Below are positions 40,113 through 51,757 of a DNA stretch of 64,000 bases, piece by piece. The stretch's first letter is position 1. Each line of letters starts with the position of its first letter. The position numbers and the translations under genes were made by a program. Source of the DNA: Callipepla californica brunnescens (Eukaryota > Chordata > Aves > Galliformes > Odontophoridae); contig JALIRH010000031.1 in the NCBI GenBank assembly GCA_023055505.1, positions 1,572,485 to 1,636,484 on the forward strand, written 5' to 3'. The notes under the pieces are model-generated. The model saw only the letters and a list, made by a program, of their open reading frames with translations. It was not told the origin of the DNA and did not search any database.

Positions 40113-41531
40113 TCTTCAACTAGAGAAGGAGCCTTGTGAATCAAGGTAGCTAATTTAAGTAGCACAGATTGTTATCCAAATTTGAGATATAAATACTCCC
40201 TTAAATCCTGCATTATCAATTAAATTAAACTGTGTTATCAGCCTGCCATCTGCAGTATTCTGTAATTATTTTTTTCTTTTTTTTTCATAAGCATAACTGC
40301 AAGAGTGAAATTTAATGAGGAAATGTAGAAGATGCTTTAAAAGATATTTTCTGTATCAATTGGCCCCTCAGTCATGAAACTATTTATTAAAAAATAATAA
40401 AGAAAATATTTAAAATCTACCACCATAATAATTGATTTTTACTTCTATTTTGGTGTAAGGGAAGATGTATCTCAAAAACAAGTTTTGTCACCCAGACCTC
40501 CACTTAGAATGTTTCATTTAAGCTATTTTCATATTCTTTCTTTCAACTGACATCGTATAATTTCTTTTACATTTTTTTTTCAGAATATGTTTCAGCTATA
40601 TTTGCAAAGTGTTTTCTAACCCTTCATTTTCTGCCACCAATCTTTTTTTTGAAAGACCTTTATCAACCAAACATCGGACTCTCTGTGCAGTTTGTTTTTC
40701 ACCACAGAATTAACTGTTCTTTCCTAAAGTCACAAATGATTTAGTTTTGCACATACATTCAATTTGCCTGTGTTCACTTTTTCTCTTGCCAGTATCATCC
40801 GGACAAGGGTGACCATAATCTTTTAGTTGCAAGACTTAATCAGTCTTATTACATGTACCAATCTCCTTTTTAATCATTGTCATTGCTGAGGTTAATGCAC
40901 TGTGCTCTTTCAAGATTTTCTTTCACTTTTTTTCTTCTAAGAATATTTTTTTCCACTTCGTTCTACACTTTATTTGCCTTTGTTAACAGCAAAATAAATA
41001 AATAAATAAATCTAAGCAAACTAAAAAAAAAAAAAAAAAGGAACAGCAAAAACAATGAATTCAAAATCTTGCAGTAAGTATGTTTGCCAGTAAGGGCAAC
41101 TGGTTCTGCAATAGTTCCTACAGAAGTTAATACACATTTTCAGCCATAAGCCATTTTGTGCCTATAGCTCAAATGCCTCCAAAAATGGGGTGAGCTGAAA
41201 GGAAAGCACAGGGTTTTTTTTACTGAAGATTTGCTTCTTCCCATGTTTTCCATGTTCATTTGTTTGTTTGCTTTCCCTTTCTAGAATTTGATTGGAAGTC
41301 CTGGTTGTTAGAAAATATGGAGGTAAACTTGAATTTGTACAATATGTGTTAGATTTTATTTTGCTGGGCTCCAGAAACTGGCACTTTTTACTCTTCAAGC
41401 ATACATACAAATTGTTTTTATTATAAATGAGAGTATGTGTATCACAGGGACAGATGCATTTTCCCCAAATTTTTGAGCAGATTTTATGTGAGCAAGTTTA
41501 TAATTAGCCATACTTAAGTCTGCTCTGAGAC
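40113..41531. other. Unique AT-rich sequence
   Basis: No exon or transposon recognised. It includes (AAAT)n at 40991-41011 and an A17 run at 41023-41039. Confidence 0.6.
40991..41039. repeat. (AAAT)n and adjacent A17 run
   Basis: Five AAAT units, a short spacer and an uninterrupted A run. It resembles a retrocopy tail, but nothing recognisable lies to its left. Confidence 0.92.
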
Positions 41532-41640
41532 AGAGGGAGGGAGGGAAGGAAGGAGGGAAGGAGGGAGGGAGAGAGGGAGGGAAGGAAGGAAGGAAGGAAG
41601 GGAGGGAGGAAGGATGAAGGAAGGGAGGAAGGAAGGAAGG

Positions 41641-41760
41641 GAGGAAGGGAGGAAGGGAGGAAGGGAGGAAGGGAGGAAGGGAGGAAGGGAGGAAGGGAGG
41701 AAGGGAGGAAGGGAGGAAGGGAGGAAGGGAGGAAGGGAGGAAGGGAGGAAGGGAGGAAGG
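41641..41760. repeat. Zone of 15 perfect 8-bp units GAGGAAGG
   Basis: Each unit is two tetramers, the first carrying an A-to-G change. I see no interruption across the 15 copies. Confidence 0.96.
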
Positions 41761-41936
41761 GAGGAAGGAAGGAAGGGAGGAAGGAAGGAAGGGAGGAAGG
41801 AAGGAAGGGAGGAAGGAAGGAAGGGAGGAAGGAAGGAAGGGAGGAAGGAAGGAAGGGAGGAAGGAAGGAAGGGAGGAAGGAAGGAAGGGAGGAAGGAAGG
41901 AAGGGAGGAAGGAAGGAAGGGAGGAAGGAAGGAAGG
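41761..41936. repeat. Zone of 11 perfect 16-bp units
   Basis: The unit is GAGGAAGGAAGGAAGG, one variant tetramer followed by three standard ones. Eleven copies follow without error. A single identical 16-mer stands alone at 41625-41640, on the far side of the 8-bp zone. Confidence 0.96.
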
Positions 41937-42294
41937 AAGGAAGGAAGGAAGGAAGGAAGGAAGGAAGGAAGGAAGGAAGGAAGGAAGGAAGGAAGGAAGG
42001 AAGGAAGGAAGGAAGGAAGGAAGGAAGGAAGGAAGGAAGGAAGGAAGGAAGGAAGGAAGGAAGGAAGGAAGGAAGGAAGGAAGGAAGGAAGGAAGGAAGG
42101 AAGGAAGGAAGGAAGGAAGGAAGGAAGGAAGGAAGGAAGGAAGGAAGGAAGGAAGGAAGGAAGGAAGGAAGGAAGGAAGGAAGGAAGGAAGGAAGGAAGG
42201 AAGGAAGGAAGGAAGGAAGGAAGGAAGGAAGGAAGGAAGGAAGGAAGGAAGGAAGGAAGGAAGGAAGGAAGGAAGGAAGGAAGGAAGGAAGGAA
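41937..42294. repeat. Pure (AAGG)n zone, about 89 units
   Basis: 358 nt of perfect tetramer, ending abruptly at unique sequence ATAATTAATTAG. GGAA repeats of this length can bind ETS-family factors in some settings. Nothing in the window shows that it happens here. Confidence 0.97.
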
Positions 42295-44065
42295 ATAATT
42301 AATTAGCTGATCCTCCTTCACAAAGGTGAACTTATATCTCAACCACACACATACAAACACACACACAAAAAGTTCATCTCACATCAGAAGAAAAACAGCA
42401 GTACAGTCTTCTTTTATACAGTATTATTAAAATACTTAAATGTTGATCTGAGTGAAGGAAGTATATACGTTATAGATATTTATACTTTTTCTGAGACTTT
42501 CCTTCATTTTTCTCCACCTTCAGATTCAGATTTTATTCCAGGACTTGCTCATCTTCAGAATGTAGTTAATTCATTTGTGCATTTATTCACGCTTTACATG
42601 TTGCCTTTCACCTCCAAATTTGTACCCTTTTAAATGTCTGTAGACACATGAAAGATATGTTAGAAGAAAACAAAGGTACATTTTAAAAAAAGAAAAGCTT
42701 TCCCTTTTTGCCCAATTTTACCATATTGCCCAGATAACCTTTTATATTGCTGCTAATGTACATTCACATTTTAATTTCAAACTCACTATCAGAAAGAAAT
42801 AGCATTTTTCAGATTGTTGTGAAGAATAACGTTATGCAGTTAGAATTTTGTCCAAAAATTCAGAATCGTGCTGCATTTTTCAGAACATTTATGTGCCTTA
42901 AAAATGTATATGTACAGAAACATCAGATCAGTAATACTTCTGTCTGTTCTCTAAACTTCTGCTTTCCTTGCCTTGAAATTACACTCTCCTACTTGTAAGA
43001 TATATCTTCAGAAAGGATAGCCAATTCAAGTAATTCTGTCTTTTTCTCTCTATGTACAAGGTCATTAATTGCTATTGGGACCTTCATAAACCCAAGTCTG
43101 CTGATGGGGTGAGAACTCTATTGTTAAATGTATTATGGCAGGGCTGTCTTCGGAGATTGCCTGCTTGATTGCTTTGTAAAGGCCCAATGGCACACAGCAA
43201 TTAAAATCCATAGACCTTTATAACCCTACTGATGTTTTATGGGCCTTTTTGTGTCCTTCGGTGTGGTTTACCATTTGTGTGTCTCCCAGTGGATCTTCTT
43301 TTCAGAACTCAAACTGGGATTTTTTTTTTCTGGAGTGATAAAGCTAGTTATACATCATGTGAGAGGTTAATGACTATTTTCAAAAAGAGCATATGTTTAA
43401 TGTCATAGGGTGAAAGTTACGGTAACGAACAATTAAGTATAATCACATGCTATTTTATTGCGTTCACAGTGTTTAGATCCTACTACTGCTTATGTACAGT
43501 CCATTGAGTTGATAAATCACTGGGTGATTTAAAACTATTTAATTCACTTCAAAATACAAGTTAACTTCTTACTTGACGCTACTCATAGGACAGTTTATGC
43601 ATTTAAACCAATACAGAATGAGAAAATGCCAGCTCTGGAACATGTTCTCTGGTGCCATCCAAATGTCCCAGCAATGGGGTACTGAATGTACTCTATTTAA
43701 AGTAGTAGGTGAGTCTAAGTAGCAGCTTGAAGAAGATCCTTTCTTGAAAGTTTTACAACTTTATATTTCCTCATTGAAATGTTTTCCCTTGGTTCCTTTT
43801 AGAAATGGACTAGTTAATGATAGGAGCATTGGGTAACAGACTAGTCTTGAGAACTTTTTTCAATATTTATTCACATTACAATAAATAGATATTTTATTAG
43901 ATATGAGATATCTGAATAGACTATTCAGGGTGAGAATTGACTTGTAAAATACTGTAAAGATGGATTAAGGCTGTGATTCAAAGGAATGGGAAATTTGTGA
44001 AATTTGCTTCTGCATGCGGCAGTATTGGTGCCTTTAGCAAACTAAATTACTTAAAAATATTTTTC
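42295..44065. other. Unique sequence with a candidate conserved block
   Basis: Mostly AT-rich. The interval 43055-43300 reads as less degenerate, with intact motifs such as GTCATTAATTGC, AGGCCCAATGGCACA and TTTATGGGCC and little low complexity. It is a guess at a conserved non-coding element, not a demonstrated one. Confidence 0.45.
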
Positions 44066-45735
44066 ATTGCAGGACCCTCAAACTAATGCTAGACAATATG
44101 GCAAGCTGTAAGCAATCCAGGAGACTCCTGGAGTCCATTGGTGATAACTTTCTGGTCCAAGTATTGGCCAAACTGACCAGAGGTGAAGCATGTGAAACTG
44201 GTGCTCACGAAAGTGAAGATGATCATTAAAGACATTAAGACTGGAGTCAGCCTGGGATGCAGAGACAATGCTCTTGTTGAATTCATAATCTCTAGGATCA
44301 TGGGCCTGGCAAAGAGTGGAATCAGGACCCTGAACTTCATTAGAGTTATCTTTAGGCTGTTTAAGGAATTGCTGGATGAAGACTCCTGGGAAGAAGTCCA
44401 TAGAGTCGAAGGAGTGTAACAAAGCTAGCTACTCCTTAAGGATGCCATTCTGAGAGTGAAAGAGCTCTCCATCCCTCAGAATTAGAAGACAGGCAGAGGA
44501 GGCAGGAAACAGGCAGGTCTTGGCAGGGACTTGCTGGTCAGACTGAGAGAAAAGAAGGGAAACTACAGACAGTGGAAGCAAGGATGTGTTACCTGGGAAG
44601 AATACAGGGATGCTGTCTGGACATGCAGAGATGGGATTAGAAAAGCCAAGGCATAGATGGAACTGAACTTGGTGGGGGATGTTAAAAACAACAAGAAGGC
44701 ATTTGACAAGAACATGTTGCAGAAGAGACAGGCCAAGGGGATGGGCCTCCTGTGCTAAATGAGAAAGGAGAAATGGCTACAACAGATATGGAGAAGGCTG
44801 AGGTACACAATGAACTCTTTACCTCAGTCTTTGCTGGCAGACAGGATTCTCACATTCCTGAACCTCAGACCCCTGAACCTCTAGTGGGAATGGGGGAGCA
44901 AAATCCTCCCCACTGCAAGGGCAGAGTGTGTCTGAGACCAACTCATGCAACTGAGTGTGCACAGGTCTCTGGGGCCAGACAATATGCATCCCAGTGTCCT
45001 AAAGGAGATAGCCGATGTGGTTGACAAGACATTCTTCTTCATATTTGAAAAGTCTTCTCTCCTGGTGGCTGGAAAAAGAAACGTCATTCCCATTTACAAG
45101 AAAGGGAGGAAGGAGGGGCTGGGCAGCTATTGGGCTGTAAGCCTCATTGTTGTGATGGGGGTGGTCATGGAACAGATCCTCCTGGAAGAGATGTTAATGC
45201 ACATGAGGGATGAACAGGTGATCCATTGCAGCCAGCATGGCTTCACCAGGGAAAGTTTGTGCCTGACCAATCTGGTGACCTTCTGTCATACACTGTTGGC
45301 ATCAATAGGCAAAATGAAGGCAATTGATGTCATCTGCCTGAAGTTGTGCCTTTGTCATGGACCCTCACCACTTCCTTATCCCTGAATTGTAGATATATGA
45401 ATCTGAATGCTGGACTACTCTGTGTAAAAGGAATTGGTTGGCAAGTCACAGCCAGAGGGTTGTGGCCAGTGGCTCTATGTACAGGTGGAGGCCAGTGGTG
45501 AGAAAGGTCACTCAGGAATCTGTCTTGGGCCTGTTACCTCTTTAATATCTTTATTAGCAACACAGGTGATGAAACAAGTTTGCTGATGGCAGCAAGCTGA
45601 AGAGTGCAGTAGATGCAGCAGAAGGAAGGGATGCCTTCCAGAGAGACCTTGATAAACTCAAAAGGTGGAAGCATGTGAATGAACATAATGAGGCCATTTC
45701 CAACTTAGGCCATTCTATGATTCTGTGATTTTAAT
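44066..45735 (+). mobile_element. Long CR1 LINE copy, internally deleted, plus orientation
   Basis: The copy starts in the ORF2 linker between endonuclease and reverse transcriptase ('caggagactcctggagtccattggtgataactttct'), runs through the RT fingers and palm, and breaks at about 45690. It is there joined directly to the CR1 3' end ('ccaacttaggccattctatgattctgtgat'). About 1.67 kb remains, with the distal part of ORF2 and most of the 3' UTR deleted. The RT active-site motif Phe-Ala-Asp-Asp appears as Phe-Ala-Asp-Gly (45579-45590), and a 16-bp deletion just before it shifts the frame. The copy is dead. A 485-bp segment (45091-45575) is almost identical to the inverted copy at 62836-63322. Confidence 0.95.
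44945..45385 (+). pseudogene. CR1 ORF2 reverse-transcriptase fragment
   Basis: This open segment of 146 codons covers the N-terminal RT region. Landmarks are Gly-Pro-Asp-Asn-Met-His-Pro at about residues 10-16, Pro-Ile-Tyr-Lys-Lys-Gly at about 49-54, Ser-Gln-His-Gly-Phe-Thr at about 96-101, Cys-Leu-Thr-Asn-Leu at about 105-109, and a damaged version of the motif-A region (Ala-Ile-Asp-Val-Ile) near 125. It stops at 45385, before the rest of the palm. There is no plausible start codon context of its own. It belongs to the surrounding LINE relic and is not a host gene. Confidence 0.9.
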
Positions 45736-47958
45736 TCTAAGTGACATAGCACACAGACAATAATCAATAAAATTGTTTAAAATAAATCAAGATGGGACAG
45801 GAAACAAATCAGACATTTTTTAAAAAGACCTTTTGAGAATATAACAATTCAGAGCTGCTATGAGGTACCAAATATAAATGAGTTTGAAAGCCCAGAAAGT
45901 GGAAAAAAATGTATCAAGATAAATTACTTTAAGAACATTAGTTTTCTGGAATTCCTTGATTTCCTCCCAGTTTCAAAATTTACAAATCCCAGTGTAGTTT
46001 TCATTTTTGTTCTGAATGCTAGTCACTCTAGCCAGAATGGACCCTAAATTCTCCTGAGTATTTGTTCTGTATTTTTATCATTTGGAGAGATTTGGGTGCC
46101 AAACTGGACTGGCAATGATTCCTGTTACAATCATTCAGACCAAGAGCTGTCACATTTAAAAGATGCTGGGCTATAAATATATAACTGGAATCAAAAAAAT
46201 GTCTGCGAAATCTCTGCTGCAGTGGCAGGCAGTATACTGACTTAAAAATAAATTTTATTTCACATCAAAATAATGAGGACACAATGAAGAAGGAACATCA
46301 CAATTTCAAAATATCAAAGTCACTTTGTGAGTAAGGTCTTCAGACAGCTCAGCGTTTAGACCCAGTTCATCTAAATATGTATTTAATCTTCTCATGTCAT
46401 TATGTATAGCATACAGTTAGATATCATAGCTTCTTTGGCTTTTCATATGCAAATATTCAGAGTTGTTTACTTATTAAGGATGTCAACTACCATAGTATAT
46501 ATTTTGTGATCATGGATTATTCTCAGCAAGGAACTACAGTGAGATATCTAACCCTCACAGAAGAAAATGTTTCTTTGCAGTATTCAGTTTCCACTGGTTA
46601 TTTATAATTGGGACCACATCTGGGAGGAAAAGTTGATGATCATCAAAATAGCATTTATTTTGACCCTAGGAGTTTTCATTATTTAGAGTTTATGTCTGAG
46701 GTTTGAGACAGAGATTTCAGTCTTTGGTCCACGTTTTGATAAGGAAGATTAAGCAAGTGATCTTAGATCATATTTGTTCACAGAAAAAATCCTAATATGT
46801 ACCTGAAATGAGAGATTTGAGGGTTGTTATGAAGACGATTAACTGGATTTGAGTCTGATTTATTGTGAAATAAACCTACATTCATTCTGCAAGACTATGG
46901 AGTTTCATCTTTTAACTTATTTTCACATCTTCTTTTCCATCTTATGGAACATTGTTAGAATTTTTTCCTTCCTTGGTTTTGTTACTTTGGAGTTTTTAGA
47001 GAAAGCTAGGGTTTGCACATAGGACAAAAAGCAAAACCTCATATTCACTGTGCTGAGAAATTTAAGATAAAAGGGAATATTGTTATATTTTTCATGAAAT
47101 GCAAAAATAAAAGCAAGTAAACTACTTTCTGCTTGCATGATCCTCAGAAATTCAGTCAATCAATTTTTCTTTAAATATAAAAACAACAAAACTGAAGGAA
47201 ATATCCCAAATATTTGCTGAATTTTTAGTCTCATTAATTATTTCATTGCTATGTAATTCAGAATGCTTATATATATGCAAAAGGTTGTAATTTACAACAC
47301 ATGTCTTCACTCAACTTATGTAATCATTTGTTGCTCTCTCACTGTTTCATGTTAAAATACAGCTTATATGAAAGGTTTAGTATTATGTGTTCTAGTATAT
47401 AGGGTTGTGTCAGACTAAGGAAAAGAAATGAGGCAATGAATTATTAAACCAGGTTGCTCTGAGTTATACATATCCAGAGAACGTTTGTGAAAACAAGTTA
47501 TCTGTTTTTCTGAAGATAAGTCATTAACATTTTTTACAACATGCCTTGATCACCAATAGGCAATTATAGCTCTAAGATATAATGTGAACATAGTCATTCA
47601 GAGCAGTAAAGCATGCTTAGTGTCTCAGCAGTAGAAGTACCAAACTTCTAGCAGAAGTGAGTAACAACTTCTAGTAGAAATAGAGCTCTGGATTGTAGTT
47701 ACAATAACATGACATAATGACCAAGATAAAACAATGCTCAAATTTTTCTAGGTTGATCTTTTCATCAGAACAGTTCCTGAAGACTTCAGTATTATGAAAA
47801 TTGTTCTTGGAATGATGTAATATCTGCAGCTGCATAAGCACTGCTCACTGAATTCAGGATCATTTATCCTGAACTTCAAACTCTGGTTACACTTGCATTA
47901 CAATGATGAAAAGATTTAATTGATCCTCTTGGATTCTGGAAACAAAAGAGGATGGAAA
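45736..47958. other. Unique AT-rich sequence
   Basis: Nothing recognised. Confidence 0.6.
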
Positions 47959-48232
47959 ATTCATAGAATCATTGAATGGCTTAGATTAGAAGGGACATTA
48001 GATGCAATCTAGCTCCAACCCCCTGCTGTGGTCAGGGCTGACACTCACCTGATCAGACTGTCCAGAGCCCCATCCAACCAGGCCTTGAATGCCACAAGGG
48101 ATGGGACATCCACAACTTCTTCGGGCAATCTGTTCCAATACCTCATCACTCTTTGAATGAAAAATGTCTTTTTGATATTGATTCTAAATGTCCGATCTTT
48201 TAAAACCATTTCTCCTTACCACTGGATTCCTG
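47959..48232 (-). mobile_element. CR1 LINE, 5'-truncated, minus orientation
   Basis: This is the complement of the CR1 3' end ('ttcatagaatcattgaatggcttagattagaagggac') followed by 3' UTR and ORF2 C-terminal sequence ('gatcagactgtccagagccccatccaaccaggccttgaatg'). The left border is sharp; the right border, where similarity fades in 'ccttaccactggattcctg', is approximate. Confidence 0.94.
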
Positions 48233-50746
48233 TTTGTATTACTAGTGGTAAAGGCAGAATCTCCAGAACGATTCAAGAAAGAAATACATTGTTCTGAAAT
48301 AAGAGATATGATAATCTATTTGCCTCTGGGCTTCAAAACATGACCACAAACACAAAAAATGATGAAACAGTCTGAAACAGTTTCCACTATAATTTTTTCC
48401 CCATTCCCTCTATTATTCAGGATTGACAGAACTAAAAACTTAAATAAATAAATAAATAAATATTTCCTTTAGAAAAAGCTATCAAATTATGAATGAAATG
48501 AATAATACTGAGGACTGTCATATATTTGCACCAGAGCTAGGAAGAAACTTATGACTTTAAAAGGTTATGACTTCAAAAGCAGGTTTAAATGGTCTGGCCT
48601 ATTCTGGAACACACGCAAAGAGTTTTGCGTATAACAGAGAACAAATCAAGGCAGGAGCGGCAAACATGCACCTTAAAAAAATGCATACATTCACTAAATC
48701 ACATCTCTCAAAGAAGCATAACAGGTGAAGCTGGTGTGATTTGCCTTCTGCTCATTAAGGAGTGCAAAAAATGATGAAACTTCTGAAGAAAAGCAACAGA
48801 AGTACTTGTTTGGTTGTTTCTTCCTGGTAATGACAGGAACCTGGATGGTCCACTTTTAAGTAAAATCGCTGAGTTAAAAGCTAAACTAGGGCTTTCTGAC
48901 ATGGACGATCAGTGATTGCAAGCAAAAGTCTTGAAATTAGTTGACATTTCATATGGCAATCAAAATGGATTCAGTGAAGCGACTGAGTTGTCCATTGAGG
49001 TCCTCTCCACCATGACATTCATTCAGAAGAAGTAACTCATCAGACATACTTTGATGAAATTTGTTAAGACACTGTGGGAAAGAGTCCTTTTGGGGAAAAT
49101 CAATCTATTTTAAAGATCTGAAGGTTGGGGTTGTTGAAAGGTACTGCAAACAAGACACACACACACAAAAAAAAAAACCTACTAAAAGACACTATTCTGA
49201 AATGAGAAATAAAACCTGGTAGAATTTGTTGCAAACTTATATGAGGTGGAGAAGCAAACATTTCTTTAAAAAAAAAAATGTCCTTAAGGTAGCTGCAAGA
49301 AATGTGGAGCAACTGTGAAAATTATTATAATTATTTCCAAGTATGCATTTTCTAGGTTTTGAGTATGCTAAGGATAGATGTTGTGCAAAGGAATGTTAAT
49401 CAAGCCAATAGTTATGTTAAAACTACACTTGTAAAATATCAACCAAAATTAAGTTTTCACATTGCCTAAGAAGCAATTAAGTTTGTTTTCTGCAAATGCT
49501 GTCACCAGCCAGACATTCAGAGGACAAAAACACAAATTTACAAAATCAGGGTACAGTTTGTTATTGTGTTTAGCATTTCTGATGTATAATGAATATGAAA
49601 TGTAGTATCCATTAGAGTTTGAAGTCTGAAATAGGCTCTATTGCATTCATATTTTTATACATATATTGCATTGTTGTACGTGTAAGTGAGTCTATGTTGC
49701 CAGTAGTAACACATTGCGAACCAAGTATTTTTATTTTTTGTTTCAATTTTTATTTACGCACGAGGACTTTCACTGAGATTAGATCAGTCAATGAAAATGA
49801 AAAAGAAAACCAACAAAAAAAAAAAAACACCCAAAAACCTAGAATAGTACTCTTAAGTTTTTATTTTCATTTAAAATCAATATTTTGATTTCAAATATCA
49901 AATTTATTTTAAGCCACAATCTAATATAAAGTGGCATTTTCAGGTAGTATGCAATATCATTTTGAGACTGATTACTTTCCCTTTCAAATAGCCTACATTA
50001 TTTCTTAAACATTCATACACAATAAAAAATGTTTTTTTTTTCTTACATACACCTTTTCACTTTGTTTGCTGTAGTTGTTTTTTTTGTTTGTTTGTTTTTA
50101 CTGAACTACTGACATAAGTCACAAAACTTAACTAGTGTCACTGTGTGCATATTAAGGCAACAGAGTCCTGCAATGCCTTTGTCTGTCTTTGCCATTTGTT
50201 GTGCCTCCATCTCAGAGTTTGCTTGCCACTGGAAGGTCACAAGCATGGCTAATGAGACCTGAACAGCAGAGGGCTCCACGGCATGGTGTTTTTTACACTA
50301 TAAAAGGAACAGTTCTTGTGAAAGTCATATTTAATTATAATAAAATACAGTCAAGCATTTTTGGTCATGAATATGTGACTTTTATTAGCTTAACAAACAT
50401 AATTTACATTGGTGTGTAAGGCTGCTCTTTGGATGAACGAGTTTTCATTTCATGAGAATATGATTTTGAAGCTTTTACTCACCACAGGTGCATGTCCAAA
50501 GATAAAAATCTACAATGGGAATTTAATTAGAAGATCTGAAAACCAACTCCAACTAACTCTTTCTTTTTTCCATCATGCTCATTCATCTGTTAAATGCAGA
50601 GAAAATTAAACCAAATTTGATGCAACATAGTGACAAACATGCAGAATGCGGTATACCTTCCAACAAATACTTGAGAGTGCTGAACGCTTCTAGGTGCTTC
50701 TGCAATATTTTCAACAGAGAGGGAGAGCACAAACTTAGCTTCACAT
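48233..50746. other. Unique AT-rich sequence
   Basis: Nothing recognised beyond short simple repeats: (AAAT)n at 48441-48463, (AC)n plus A run at 49157-49179, an A12 run near 49816, and T/GT-rich tracts at 50030-50100. Confidence 0.6.
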
Positions 50747-50945
50747 ATCACAGAATTATAGAACCGTAGGATGGTTTGCGCTGGGTGGGACCTTTGACAT
50801 CATCTAGTTCCAACTCCCCTGCTATAGACAGGGACACCTCCCTCTAGAACAGGTTGCCATAAGCCCCATCCAACCTGGCTTTAAATGCTTCCAGGGAGAG
50901 GGGCATCCATAGCCTCGGGGCAACCTGTTCCAGGGTCTCACATGA
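50747..50945 (-). mobile_element. CR1 LINE, short 3' fragment, minus orientation
   Basis: Starts with 'atcacagaattatagaaccgtaggatggtttg', the complement of a CR1 tail. It continues through 'gggacctttgacatcatctagttccaactcccctgctatagacaggg' and 'ccatccaacctggctttaaatgcttccagggagaggggcatcca'. Truncated after about 200 bp. Confidence 0.94.
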
Positions 50946-51334
50946 ACCTGTTATAACCACTAGAGACAGAACTAATCTGAATAAGCCTACCTATCCAGAA
51001 ATAGAAGTGAAATTAGGCAAGAAAAGTCATGGGTCTCCAGCCTACAACAAAAATACAGAAATTATAATAAAATTAAAAATGTTTATTCAAGAGTTACAAA
51101 AGTCACTGCCAGTAACCCAGTAAAACTGTTCATTAAAAAAAATGTAATGGTCCCTGAGGGATACTTCTATTTTATAAAACACTTTGAAAGTAATTCAGGT
51201 TTGTAGTCTAGTGGACCAATATGTGGATAGCTGAATGCTTCAACAAAAAAAAGTTGAACTAAAAAAGTAAATATGACAGTTTCCAGTATGAACACAAATA
51301 TGCTCAAGTTTTCACTCAATATATATGTTAGAAC
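50946..51334. other. Unique spacer between two opposed CR1 fragments
   Basis: AT-rich, nothing recognised. It separates a minus-strand and a plus-strand CR1, so the two can pair as inverted repeats over their 3' ends. Confidence 0.6.
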
Positions 51335-51757
51335 GTCATGTCAAGGTTTAGGAAATTGGGCTTGTTTAGCTTGGAGAAGAGATGGCTCCAGGGAGACCTT
51401 ATTGTAGCCTTCCAGTACTTGAAAGGAGTACATGAACAGGAGGGGAAACAATTGTTTACGTGAGTTGATAGCGATAGGACAAGGGGGAATGGTTTTAAGC
51501 TAAGACAGGGGAGATTTAGGTTAGATGCTGGGAGGAAGATTTTCACTCACAGTGTGGTGATACACTGGAAAATGTTTCCCAGAGAGGTTGTGGATGCTCC
51601 TTCCCTGGAGGCATTCAAGGCAAGGCTAGATGTCGCTCTGGGCAGCCTGCTCTAGTGGTTGGCAACCCTGTTCACAGCAGGGTCTTGAAACTGGATGATC
51701 TTTGAGGTCCTTTTCAACTCAGACAATTCTATGATTCTACGATTCTATGATTCTTTT
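51335..51757 (+). mobile_element. CR1 LINE, 5'-truncated, plus orientation, good 3' end
   Basis: Reads from the ORF2 C-terminus ('gggcttgtttagcttggagaagagatggctccagggagaccttatt', then 'gataggacaagggggaatggttttaag...agatttaggttagatgctggg') through the 3' UTR. It ends at 'gaggtccttttcaactcagacaattctatgattctacgattctatgatt'. Three copies of the ATTCTATG-type octamer are present. ORF2 is nearly readable but has stops (a TGA at about 51459), so it is inactive. It is one of the better preserved CR1 tails in the window. Confidence 0.96.

Larger units (their letters stand above)
41532..42294. repeat. 763-bp GGAA-type polypurine array with zoned higher-order units
   Basis: The plus strand is all purine apart from a single T at 41615, so 41616-42294 is 679 nt of uninterrupted purine. 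From left to right: irregular GGGA/GGAA/GAGA units (41532-41624), one 16-mer unit (41625-41640), fifteen exact 8-mers (41641-41760), eleven exact 16-mers (41761-41936), then about 89 pure AAGG tetramers (41937-42294). Because the 4-bp unit contains no stop triplet in any phase, long repeat frames appear on both strands: Gly-Arg-Lys-Glu repeats on plus (41614-42306) and Phe-Leu-Pro-Ser repeats on minus (41395-42366). These are artefacts. The true length may differ from the assembly. Confidence 0.98.

Noticed and set aside
41395..42366. 323-codon minus-strand frame of Phe-Leu-Pro-Ser repeats and its 230-codon plus-strand counterpart
   Set aside because: Both come from a tetranucleotide array whose three phases all encode the same four residues without stops. 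The flanking non-repeat residues show no domain, and open frames exist on both strands at once.
44089..44422. Minus-strand 83- and 114-codon frames over the first CR1 copy
   Set aside because: Antisense shadows of CR1 ORF2 linker sequence. The plus strand is the coding direction of the element.
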